In this document: one piece after another, positions 1 through 5,406 of the stretch | Position numbering within the stretch: position 1 is the first letter of the stretch | Layout: every line of letters starts with the position of its first letter | Source: DASPXY01 sp038227745 | GTDB taxonomy: Bacteria > Planctomycetota > Planctomycetia > Gemmatales > Gemmataceae | Direction of reading: 5' to 3' | NCBI GenBank assembly: GCA_038227745.1 | Contig: JBBRPS010000696.1 | Coordinates: 1-5,407, forward strand | DNA length: 5,407 bases | Made by a program: the position numbers and the translations under genes | Notes under the pieces: model-generated | Told to the model about the DNA's origin: nothing | Database searches by the model: none | What the model saw: the letters and a program-made list of their open reading frames with translations, nothing else

Positions 1-1398
1 ATTCACGGCATTGGACGCAGCCAAAATACGCCAGCTAATCAGGTAGAGTATAAGCAGCGCGACTAGCAGCGATAGGGTAACGCTAATTGCCGGAACGACC
101 AGCGTGCCTATGCCGTAATCGGCGGGTTCGACCTTCACCTCGCCGCCGACGATCACCGCCCACGCCCGTCCGCGCACCTTCCAGCCGGCGTAAGGACAGT
201 TGCGGCTCTTCGAGCGGAATTTGCCCGGCTCGATCGTCCACTCCGCCGTCGGGTCGATGACGGTGACGTCGGCCTCCGCGCCCGGCTTCAGCGTGCCGCG
301 GTCGATACCGAGCACGCGCGCCGGGCTGACCGTCAGCTTCTCGATGAGCTGCGGCCAGGTCAGGTGGCCCGGCTCGATCAGGGCGACGACGCAGACCGGC
401 AGCAGCGTCTCCAGACCGATGACGCCGCTCGGCGCCTGGTCCAGCTCGCGCATCTTCTTCTCCGGCGCGTGCGGCGCGTGGTCGCTGGCGATCACCTCCA
501 GGGTGCCGTCCTTCAGCCCCTGGAGGACGGCCTGCACGTCGGCGGCGGTGCGCAGCGGCGGCGACATCTTGCAGTTGCTGTCGAAGGTGCGCAGGCACTC
601 GTCGGTGAGCGTGAAGTGGTGCGGGCACGCCTCGCCGGTGACGCGCACGCCGCGCTGCCTGCCGCGGCGGATCAGTTCGACGCCGCCGGCCGTCGAGACG
701 TGCAGGATGTGCAGACGGCCGCCGGTGAGCTGGGCCAGCTCGATGTCGCGGTGGATCATCACCTCCTCGGCGGCGGCCGGCATGCCGCGCAGGCCCAGGC
801 GCATGCTCTCGAAGCCCTCGTTCATCACGCCGCCGCGCGTCAGCTCCAGGTCCTCGGCGTGGCTGAGGACCGCCTTGTCGAACATGCGGCAGTACTCCAG
901 GGCGCGGCGCATGATCTCGGCGCTGCTGACGGGCGCGCCGTCGTCGGTGAAGGCGACGGCGCCGCCCTCGACGAGGCCGCCGATCTCGGCCAGTTCGGCG
1001 CCGTGGCGGCCCTTGGTGACGGCGCCGACGGGGAAGACGTTGGCGTGGCCGGCGCGGCGGGCCTGGAGGCAGACGAACTCGGCGGCGGCCTGGCTGTCGA
1101 GGGCTGGCTCGGTGTTGGGCATGCAGGCGACGCTGGTGACGCCGCCGGCGAGTGCCGCCGCGGTGCCGGTGGCGATGGTCTCGTCCTCCTCGCGGCCCGG
1201 CTCGCGCAGGTGGACGTGCATGTCGATGAGGCCGGGGCAGACGATCTTGCCGGTGGCGTCGAGGGTGCGCGTGGCGGGGTACTGCGACTGCGGGCCGACG
1301 GCCCGGACGTGCGGGCCGCGGAGCCACAGGTCGGTGACCTGGTCGAGGCCCTGCGATGGGTCGATGACGCGGCCGTTGGCGATGCGGAGGGTGTTCAT
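1..1398 (-). CDS. pyrC: Dihydroorotase, class I (3' end beyond window; hydrophobic C-terminal tail)
   Basis: Catalyses reversible cyclisation of N-carbamoyl-L-aspartate to dihydroorotate, the third step of de novo pyrimidine synthesis, in the cytoplasm. The amidohydrolase signature is complete: DMHVHLREPG places metal ligands at H61 and H63, followed by the substrate-binding MPNTEP (93-98), FTDDG with D152/D153, LSHAED with H180, LHVST with H233, GEACPHH (255-261), NCKMSPPLR (275-283) and ASDHAPH with the catalytic D306. The usual end of the family (about 425-430 residues) falls near residue 425, after GWKVRGRAW and VGGEVKVEP. The frame stays open for about 40 more codons to the left edge, and residues about 432-459 are strongly hydrophobic. 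The ATG at 1398 gives a standard N-terminus. No Shine-Dalgarno sequence precedes it (the upstream bases are pyrimidine-rich), which fits a leaderless message. No pyrB lies upstream; the neighbour there is divergent. The enzyme assignment is secure; the tail is not explained. Confidence 0.95.
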   Translation of the reverse strand, partial: MNTLRIANGRVIDPSQGLDQVTDLWLRGPHVRAVGPQSQYPATRTLDATGKIVCPGLIDMHVHLREPGREEDETIATGTAAALAGGVTSVACMPNTEPALDSQAAAEFVCLQARRAGHANVFPVGAVTKGRHGAELAEIGGLVEGGAVAFTDDGAPVSSAEIMRRALEYCRMFDKAVLSHAEDLELTRGGVMNEGFESMRLGLRGMPAAAEEVMIHRDIELAQLTGGRLHILHVSTAGGVELIRRGRQRGVRVTGEACPHHFTLTDECLRTFDSNCKMSPPLRTAADVQAVLQGLKDGTLEVIASDHAPHAPEKKMRELDQAPSGVIGLETLLPVCVVALIEPGHLTWPQLIEKLTVSPARVLGIDRGTLKPGAEADVTVIDPTAEWTIEPGKFRSKSRNCPYAGWKVRGRAWAVIVGGEVKVEPADYGIGTLVVPAISVTLSLLVALLILYLISWRILAASNAVN

Positions 1399-1405
1399 GA
1401 GGAGG

Positions 1406-1434
1406 ATTGTAGAGGAAGGGACTGCGAGGAAGAA
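1406..1434 (-). promoter_or_regulatory. Putative leaderless promoter of pyrC
   Basis: Reading on the minus strand, TACAAT (1411-1406) is a good -10 hexamer. A weak -35 candidate, TTCTTC (1434-1429), lies 17 bp upstream. Only 7 bases separate the -10 from the pyrC ATG at 1398, so the expected transcription start is at or beside the start codon. The absence of a Shine-Dalgarno sequence agrees with this. The -35 match is poor, so the call rests mainly on the -10 and its placement. Confidence 0.35.
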
Positions 1435-1463
1435 TTGCTGGCGCCCAAGAGAGAGGCTACAAT
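1435..1463 (+). promoter_or_regulatory. Putative leaderless promoter of the 74-aa PFxPF gene
   Basis: TTGCTG (1435-1440) and TACAAT (1458-1463) are separated by exactly 17 bp, a canonical sigma-70 spacing. Six bases follow before the ATG at 1470, so transcription would begin at about the A of the start codon. It lies back to back with the pyrC promoter inside the same 71-bp gap. Confidence 0.5.
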
Positions 1464-1469
1464 CAGGAC

Positions 1470-1694
1470 ATGACAGGGGAGAACTTCAAGATGGTGCTGG
1501 CCAAGTTCCTGGAGCGAAGGCCGTTCACACCCTTCACCCTGGAGTTGGTGAGCGGCAGCCGAATTGAGGTCAACCACCCCGAAGCACTAACGCTGTACGA
1601 GCATCTGGTAGTGTGCGCCAGCACTTCCAGGCGCCGCACCGTGTTTGAGTACGCCGGCGTGGTTCGTTTCATCCAGGGCACTGGGGTTAGCTAA
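1470..1694 (+). CDS. Small uncharacterised PFxPF-domain protein (74 aa)
   Basis: Function unknown. The protein has a short predicted helix (residues 4-15), the motif R-R-P-F-T-P-F (16-22), then an apparent beta-strand series containing LELVSGSRIEV and HPEAL, and ends in FEYAGVVRFI. Small proteins with this PFxPF, acidic-polar turn and V-x-x-P layout are, to my knowledge, common in planctomycetes as hypothetical proteins. The same domain occurs twice in the next gene. The ATG at 1470 is chosen because all three domain copies have a Met exactly five residues before the conserved Phe (F6 here). A start at 1491 (M8) has an AGGGGAG 9 nt upstream but would lose that Phe. No signal peptide or membrane segment is visible, so it is probably cytoplasmic. 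It lies 56 bp from the next gene and is likely co-transcribed with it. Confidence 0.75.
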   Translation: MTGENFKMVLAKFLERRPFTPFTLELVSGSRIEVNHPEALTLYEHLVVCASTSRRRTVFEYAGVVRFIQGTGVS

Positions 1695-1697
1695 CCC
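1684..1697. repeat. Perfect 14-bp palindrome over the stop codon of the 74-aa gene
   Basis: GGGTTAGCTAACCC is fully self-complementary and includes the TAA stop at 1692-1694. As RNA it would give only a short stem with a tight AGCT loop and no T-run, so it is not a convincing terminator. A dimeric protein-binding site upstream of the 1751 gene is possible, but nothing else supports this. Confidence 0.45.
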
Positions 1698-1750
1698 AAC
1701 TCAGCCTGGGGGATACCCTCACCTGGAAGCCATCCCGTGGAGGGGCGAAC

Positions 1751-2233
1751 ATGATGAAGCTCGTGCATTTTGAAGAAGCCTTGAGGTTACGGCTCGACCG
1801 CCAACCGTTCCAACCCTTTGTCATCGAGATGGAGGATGGACGCCGCTTCGAGATCAGGAAGAAAAAAGATCTGGCGTACTGGATAGGGGACGAGGCCATG
1901 TACGGCGAGCCCGGCAACGGATGGGAGTGGCTGAACCGCGACGACGTCAAGCAAATCGTGGATCTCCCCCCCGCACCGCCGCCGGGATCCGGGTCGTCGG
2001 GGATGAGCCGTGAAAGCTTTGAAGAGACGCTCCGCACGCTCATGCACCGCAGCCCCTTCCAGCCGTTTGTCATCGAACTCGCAACGGGGGAGCGGATCGA
2101 GGTGGATGCCCCGGGATCGATGGCGTGGAACGGGGGTGCCGCCGCCTGCATCACGGCGGCCGGTGAGCCCGTGTTCTTCCAGTTTGAGGACGTCGGGCAG
2201 ATCCTGCCGCAAGAGGCCGGGATCGCCCCCTGA
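1751..2233 (+). CDS. Uncharacterised protein with two tandem PFxPF domains (160 aa)
   Basis: Function unknown. It has two copies of the domain found in the preceding gene. Copy 1 is residues 2-72, with RQPFQPFVIE at 17-26 and G30. Copy 2 is residues 85-153, with RSPFQPFVIE at 100-109 and G113. A Pro/Gly/Ser-rich linker (about 73-84) joins them. By eye the first 29 aligned positions from the conserved Phe (F7 and F90) match at 17 of 29 residues without gaps. Copy 2 begins at an internal Met (M85) exactly where a free-standing gene would start, so the protein looks like a fusion of two tandem duplicates. GGAGGGG at 1739-1745 is a strong ribosome binding site. It serves the ATG at 1751 or 1754, and the domain alignment slightly favours 1754. 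No membrane or signal segment is visible. The gene ends 21 bp from the end of the convergent kinase gene, and that gap holds no evident terminator. Confidence 0.75.
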   Translation: MMKLVHFEEALRLRLDRQPFQPFVIEMEDGRRFEIRKKKDLAYWIGDEAMYGEPGNGWEWLNRDDVKQIVDLPPAPPPGSGSSGMSRESFEETLRTLMHRSPFQPFVIELATGERIEVDAPGSMAWNGGAAACITAAGEPVFFQFEDVGQILPQEAGIAP

Positions 2234-2254
2234 CCCCGACGGACTTCGCGCGGC

Positions 2255-3742
2255 TCATTCTCTGGCCCCCGCCTGCCGCAGCAGCTCAACGATGTAGGCC
2301 CGCCCCTCCCGCGTCGCCAAACTCAGGGCCGTCTCGCCGAACGGGTTCTTCGCGTTCACGTCCGCCTCGTTCGCCAGCAGCAGCTTCACGGTGTTGATGT
2401 ACCCCTTGTGGGCCGCCTTCATCAGCGCCGTCTCGCCCATCTCGTCGCGCACCTCCAGGTTGGCCCGCTTGCGGATCAGCTTCTTGATCTGCTCGACCTG
2501 GCCGTTTTCGGCCGCCGCCAGCAGGGCGGAACCGGGATCCGGAGAGCGCCGGAAGACGCACCAGCTCACGAACAGGCCGACGATCCCGACGAGCCCAATC
2601 AAGACGGGATACGCCAGATTCGCCCCGTGCTCCGGGAACCTGCGCAGAACGCCCGAGGAAAGAATGAGCAGAAACAGCAGGACGACGGCCAGGCCGACCG
2701 CGGCCACGAACAGGAGGCTCATTAGCAGCCAGTCGAGCAGGGGGCTGCGGCGCTTCCGAGATCCCGGCCGGAGGACCGCGCCGCCGGTGCGCGTCAGCGG
2801 CGCGGTCGGCTCCCCCGGCGACCCCTGACCCTCGGCGCCCCCGTTCGGAGGGCGGCCGAGCGCGGCCGTCTCCTGCCTCCGGTCGGCGAGTGCCGCAGCG
2901 AACTCGCGGGCGGTCTGGTAGCGCCGCTCAGGCTCCTTCGCCAGCGCCTTGAGGAGGATCTCCTCCAGGATCGGGTCAACGTCCGGGCGCAAGGCGGAGA
3001 GGGCCGGCGGGGCCTCGTGAACGATCTTCGCCAGCACGGTCAGCGCCGGCCCCTCGAAGGGCAGGCGGCCAGTGAGCATCTGGTACAGGACGACGCCCAG
3101 GGCGTACAGGTCGGTCCTCGGGCCGATGTGCTCGGCGTCGCCGGCTGCCTGCTCGGGGGCCATGTAGCTCGGTGTCCCCACCACCATGCCGTCGGTCGTC
3201 AGGTGCTCGCCGTCCAACTCGGGGCGCGCCAGGCCGAAATCCATCAGCACCGCCCGGCCGGAGCGGTCGAGCATCACGTTGCCCGGCTTGAGGTCGCGGT
3301 GGACGATGCCGTGGGCATGCACGGCGTCGAGGGCATCGAGGAGCTGGCGGGCCAGGTCCACCGCCTGGGCAGGGTCCTCGAAGCGGCCGGTGGCCAGGCG
3401 CTCGGCGAGGGACTGCCCCTCGATGTAGGCCAGGACGACGAAGGGCTGGCCCTCATGCTCGCCGACGTCGTGGATGGGGCAGACGTGGGGGTGCCAGATC
3501 TGGGCGGCGGCGCGGGCCTCGCGCTGGAAGCGCTGCACGCGCCGGGCCACGTCGTGCGCCGGCCCGTCGAAGCGCGGCAGCTTCAGGGCGACCACGCGAC
3601 CGAGCTGCGGATCCTCGGCCTTGTAGACGGTGCCCATGCCGCCGGCGCCGAGGCGGCCCAGGATGCGGTAACGGCCGATCTGCTCCGGCAGCGGCTCGAA
3701 CGCCTGGGTAAGCGGGGACGGGGACTCATCGTCAGACGGCAT
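2255..3742 (-). CDS. Ser/Thr protein kinase with two membrane helices and C-terminal ankyrin repeats
   Basis: A Pkn/PknB-type (Hanks) kinase that should phosphorylate Ser/Thr residues; its target is unknown. The kinase domain spans about residues 23-290: glycine loop GAGGMG (32-37), ATP-binding K54 in VALK, helix-C E75, HRDLKPGN (148-155, catalytic D150), DFG (168-170) and APE (195-197). All key residues are present, so it should be active. A Pro/Gly-rich linker (about 291-328) and a basic SRKRR cluster lead to two hydrophobic helices (about 335-362 and 376-396). Three ankyrin-like units follow (about 404-435, 436-468, 469-495), two with the G-E-T-A-L start. Two helices put kinase and ankyrin repeats on the same, presumably cytoplasmic, side, with only a short loop outside. 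GGAGGG (3755-3750) sits 7 nt before the ATG at 3742 and supports this start. The gene lies 69 bp downstream of the oxidoreductase gene and appears to have its own promoter. Confidence 0.93.
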   Translation of the reverse strand: MPSDDESPSPLTQAFEPLPEQIGRYRILGRLGAGGMGTVYKAEDPQLGRVVALKLPRFDGPAHDVARRVQRFQREARAAAQIWHPHVCPIHDVGEHEGQPFVVLAYIEGQSLAERLATGRFEDPAQAVDLARQLLDALDAVHAHGIVHRDLKPGNVMLDRSGRAVLMDFGLARPELDGEHLTTDGMVVGTPSYMAPEQAAGDAEHIGPRTDLYALGVVLYQMLTGRLPFEGPALTVLAKIVHEAPPALSALRPDVDPILEEILLKALAKEPERRYQTAREFAAALADRRQETAALGRPPNGGAEGQGSPGEPTAPLTRTGGAVLRPGSRKRRSPLLDWLLMSLLFVAAVGLAVVLLFLLILSSGVLRRFPEHGANLAYPVLIGLVGIVGLFVSWCVFRRSPDPGSALLAAAENGQVEQIKKLIRKRANLEVRDEMGETALMKAAHKGYINTVKLLLANEADVNAKNPFGETALSLATREGRAYIVELLRQAGARE

Positions 3743-3763
3743 CGCACGGCCCTCCGGACAGGC

Positions 3764-3792
3764 ATTGTAGCGGGCCGCCCCGGACGAAAGAA
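3764..3792 (-). promoter_or_regulatory. Putative promoter of the kinase gene
   Basis: On the minus strand TACAAT (3769-3764) has a weak -35 candidate, TTCTTT (3792-3787), 17 bp upstream. That hexamer is close to the TTCTTC at the same spacing in front of pyrC. The -10 is preceded by GC, giving GCTACAAT as for the 74-aa gene. Unlike the other two promoters, 21 bases separate the -10 from the ATG, leaving room for the GGAGGG ribosome binding site. The kinase could therefore be transcribed independently of the oxidoreductase gene. Confidence 0.45.
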
Positions 3793-3811
3793 GGCGTCCC
3801 GGCCGAAGCCG

Positions 3812-4819
3812 TCACGGCGGCGCGGGCATCATGCCGGAGGCTCGCAGGAGCATTTCCTGGACCGTCAGATCGTGTTCCGTGCTGAAGTCGGGCTGCTTCT
3901 TGCGAGCCACGCAGGCGGCGAACTCGCGCAGGTCGGAGATCTGCAACGGCCGCGCCGTCAGGTCGAGCCGGCGCCAGTCGGCGTCGCCGGCGCGGTACAC
4001 CTCGACGGGCTGGAGGTTCTTGTTGGCCAGGTGGCCGCTCCCCAGGTGCGGGATGGCGAACGCGCCTCCGGTGCCATACACCTCGATGCGCCGCGAATGG
4101 GGCGCGACTTCCAGGGCGGGGATCTCGACGATGCCCCAGGCGTTGGCGAAGCCGAAGACCGCCACGCCGTTGTCGATGTAGTTGGCGGGTCCGCCGCTGT
4201 GGTGGTGGGCGAGGAAGGGCGTGACCCAGCGCGGCCGGCCGAGGACGGCGACCATCACGTCGATGGCGTGCCCGGCCATCTCGAAGAACATGCCGCCGCG
4301 GTACGGGGCTAACTCCTCGACGAAGCGCTTGTAGTCGCGCAGGTCCTTGGGGAGGCGGGCGCGGAACTCGTAGACGCTGCCGAATTCCTTCTTGCGCGCC
4401 CGCCGCAGCAACTCCTGCACGGCGGGCATGTAGCGGAACAGGTAGATCATCTGCAGGTGCAGGTGGCGGCGCTGGGCCAGGTCGGTGAGGCGGCGGAACT
4501 CGGCGAGGTCGGTGCCGCCCGGCTTCTCCAGCATGACCGGCTTGCCCGCCTCCAGCGCCAGCCGCGCCAGCCGCAGGTTCTCGAAGACGCGGCCCTCGAC
4601 CACCACGCCATCGAGGGGCTGGCGCAGGAGCTGGTCGGGCTTGTCGAAGAGGCGCAGGTTCGGGACCAGGGGCAGCCAGCGCTTACGGCGCGCGGCGGCG
4701 GTACGGGCGTCGGGGTCGTGGAAGCCGACGAGCGTGAACTCCTTGGGGTGGGCGACGACCTGGCGGACGATGCCGTCGGCGTGCGTGTGCCACATGCCGA
4801 GCATGGCGAGTCGAAACAT
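3812..4819 (-). CDS. Gfo/Idh/MocA family NAD(P)-dependent oxidoreductase (335 aa)
   Basis: Members of this family oxidise or reduce hydroxyl groups of sugars, inositols and related compounds with NAD(P); the substrate here cannot be told from sequence. An N-terminal Rossmann-type region (residues 1-120) ends in the family hallmark EKP (98-100, K99 catalytic) within PVMLEKPGG. The C-terminal domain contains GGMFFEMAGHAIDV, whose H184 and D187 match the conserved histidine region, although the usual Asp four residues before the His is E180. The dinucleotide loop reads LGMWHTHA (7-14) instead of GxGxxG, a variant I recall from planctomycete members. The ATG at 4819 is preferred: MFRLAMLG is the expected first strand, and AGGTG (4829-4825) is a ribosome binding site 5 nt upstream. 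The frame is open upstream to 5038, but that extension has no family resemblance. A possible -10, TATTCT (4848-4843), lies upstream. No signal peptide is visible. The length is normal for the family. Confidence 0.9.
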   Translation of the reverse strand: MFRLAMLGMWHTHADGIVRQVVAHPKEFTLVGFHDPDARTAAARRKRWLPLVPNLRLFDKPDQLLRQPLDGVVVEGRVFENLRLARLALEAGKPVMLEKPGGTDLAEFRRLTDLAQRRHLHLQMIYLFRYMPAVQELLRRARKKEFGSVYEFRARLPKDLRDYKRFVEELAPYRGGMFFEMAGHAIDVMVAVLGRPRWVTPFLAHHHSGGPANYIDNGVAVFGFANAWGIVEIPALEVAPHSRRIEVYGTGGAFAIPHLGSGHLANKNLQPVEVYRAGDADWRRLDLTARPLQISDLREFAACVARKKQPDFSTEHDLTVQEMLLRASGMMPAPP

Positions 4820-4855
4820 TGCTGCACCTGGACTTACGGCGAAGAATACGGGTGC

Positions 4856-5149
4856 ATGCACGCCACGGCACGCACTCGAGACTCCCGAGGGAGGAAATTC
4901 GCCCTGTCGAGAAAACCGAGCATCTGGTTCCGCGAGCAGGACGGCTGGTTTTATACGACCTTCCGCCGGGAGCAGCATCGCCTCGCCCGGACCGAGGCCC
5001 AGGTTGAGTGCCACCGGAAGAAGAAGGGGATCGGGCACGAGAAGAGGCGGGCGAAGGTCGGCGGACTTTTCGAGTATAAGTTCCTCCCGCTCGAAGCGGT
5101 GGTGCGGAGAGCGGCTGCCCGCTCAACGATTTCCCCGAAACCGCGTTAG
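4856..5149 (+). pseudogene. Probable remnant of a tyrosine recombinase/integrase N-terminus (97 codons)
   Basis: Residues about 20-58 (RKPSIWFREQDGWF onward, through REQHRLARTEAQVE to HRKKKG) resemble, from memory, the N-terminal arm of planctomycete phage-type integrases. That arm typically runs K-P-x-x-W-F/Y-R, W-Y/F-V/T, G-K-Q, L-G and then an E-A helix. The turn and Leu-Gly glycines are replaced here (R-R-E-Q and L-A). After about residue 60 the similarity is lost and the ORF stops at 5149, before any SAM-like or catalytic domain. No R-H-R-Y recombinase core is seen downstream to the window end. The ORF diverges from the oxidoreductase gene with a 36-bp gap between start codons. No clear ribosome binding site precedes the ATG at 4856. 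A small intact gene of unknown role, or a chance ORF, are the alternatives. Confidence 0.4.
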
Positions 5150-5406
5150 CCGGGTTGATCCGAGGTCAACTCCGGGAGAAACCCAGTACCGTCCGTAACG
5201 GTTGGGCGTAACCGCTCTTCCGCTGTGACGTAATCGGCTTTTCTGGCTTGGGTTGTGGCCATCCGAGGGTACGCATTCGGTGATCGCAGCTGCCTGCTAA
5301 GCTGTGACGGGCCTTCTTCTTCGGTTACAACAGGGGAATGGATCAGGATGACTTTTCCCCTGCGCTCTCCCCTCCTTGCCCGGCAGAGCCGGCTTCGGCC
5401 CTCGTG
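5146..5406 (-). CDS. Possible C-terminal part of an unidentified protein, open at right edge
   Basis: On the minus strand one frame is open from the window edge to a TAA at 5148-5146, giving 86 sense codons. The other two minus frames are interrupted within about 110 bases. The translation from about 5350 onward has a balanced composition, including KVILIHSPVVTEEEG and LRPTVTDGTGFLPELTSDQ. The first 17 visible codons are Arg-rich and less protein-like. Codon use (AGA, TTA, GTA, ACA) is less GC-biased than in the confident genes. I do not recognise a family. The stop overlaps the stop of the plus-strand integrase-like ORF in a shared TTAG. It may equally be non-coding. Confidence 0.25.
   Translation of the reverse strand, partial: HEGRSRLCRARRGERRGKVILIHSPVVTEEEGPSQLSRQLRSPNAYPRMATTQARKADYVTAEERLRPTVTDGTGFLPELTSDQPG
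5150..5175. repeat. Bulged hairpin directly after the integrase-like ORF
   Basis: CCGGGTTGA (5150-5158) pairs with TCAAC (5166-5170) and CCGG (5172-5175), giving nine base pairs with one unpaired T at 5171 and a 7-nt loop. It begins one base after the TAG at 5147-5149. No T-run follows on the plus strand, so an intrinsic terminator is not well supported. It may be a transcript-end stem or a recombination-related site. Confidence 0.4.

Noticed and set aside
83..1567. Three long ORFs overlapping pyrC: minus 83-1327, plus 200-1567 and plus 364-1473
   Set aside because: Their translations are Arg/Ala/His- or Ser-rich and lack motifs, as expected of shadow frames of a GC-rich gene. The pyrC frame carries every catalytic motif.
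1687..2289. Minus-strand ORFs of 200 and 141 aa opposite the two-domain PFxPF gene
   Set aside because: They lie antisense to a gene supported by a ribosome binding site and internal domain repetition, and show no recognisable domain.
1982..2541. CCGGGATCCGG occurring near 1982 and near 2532 as a possible repeat
   Set aside because: An 11-base GC-rich match inside two different genes, with unrelated flanks; chance is a sufficient explanation.
3782..3799. GGACG/CGTCC inverted repeat between the oxidoreductase and kinase genes as a terminator
   Set aside because: Five base pairs with an 8-nt loop and no T-run on the relevant strand; it also overlaps the kinase -35 region.
3017..4312. A 431-aa plus-strand ORF antisense to the kinase and oxidoreductase genes
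   Set aside because: It spans parts of two well-identified genes and their intergenic gap, and its composition (Gly, Ala, His, Val-rich) is typical of antisense shadow frames.
4457..4855. Upstream extension of the integrase-like ORF
   Set aside because: This part is antisense to the oxidoreductase coding sequence and has shadow-frame composition. Only the part after 4855 resembles a protein family.
4820..5038. N-terminal extension of the oxidoreductase to a start at 5038
   Set aside because: The extra 73 residues have no family similarity, precede a normal Rossmann first strand, and would skip a ribosome binding site placed right for the ATG at 4819.
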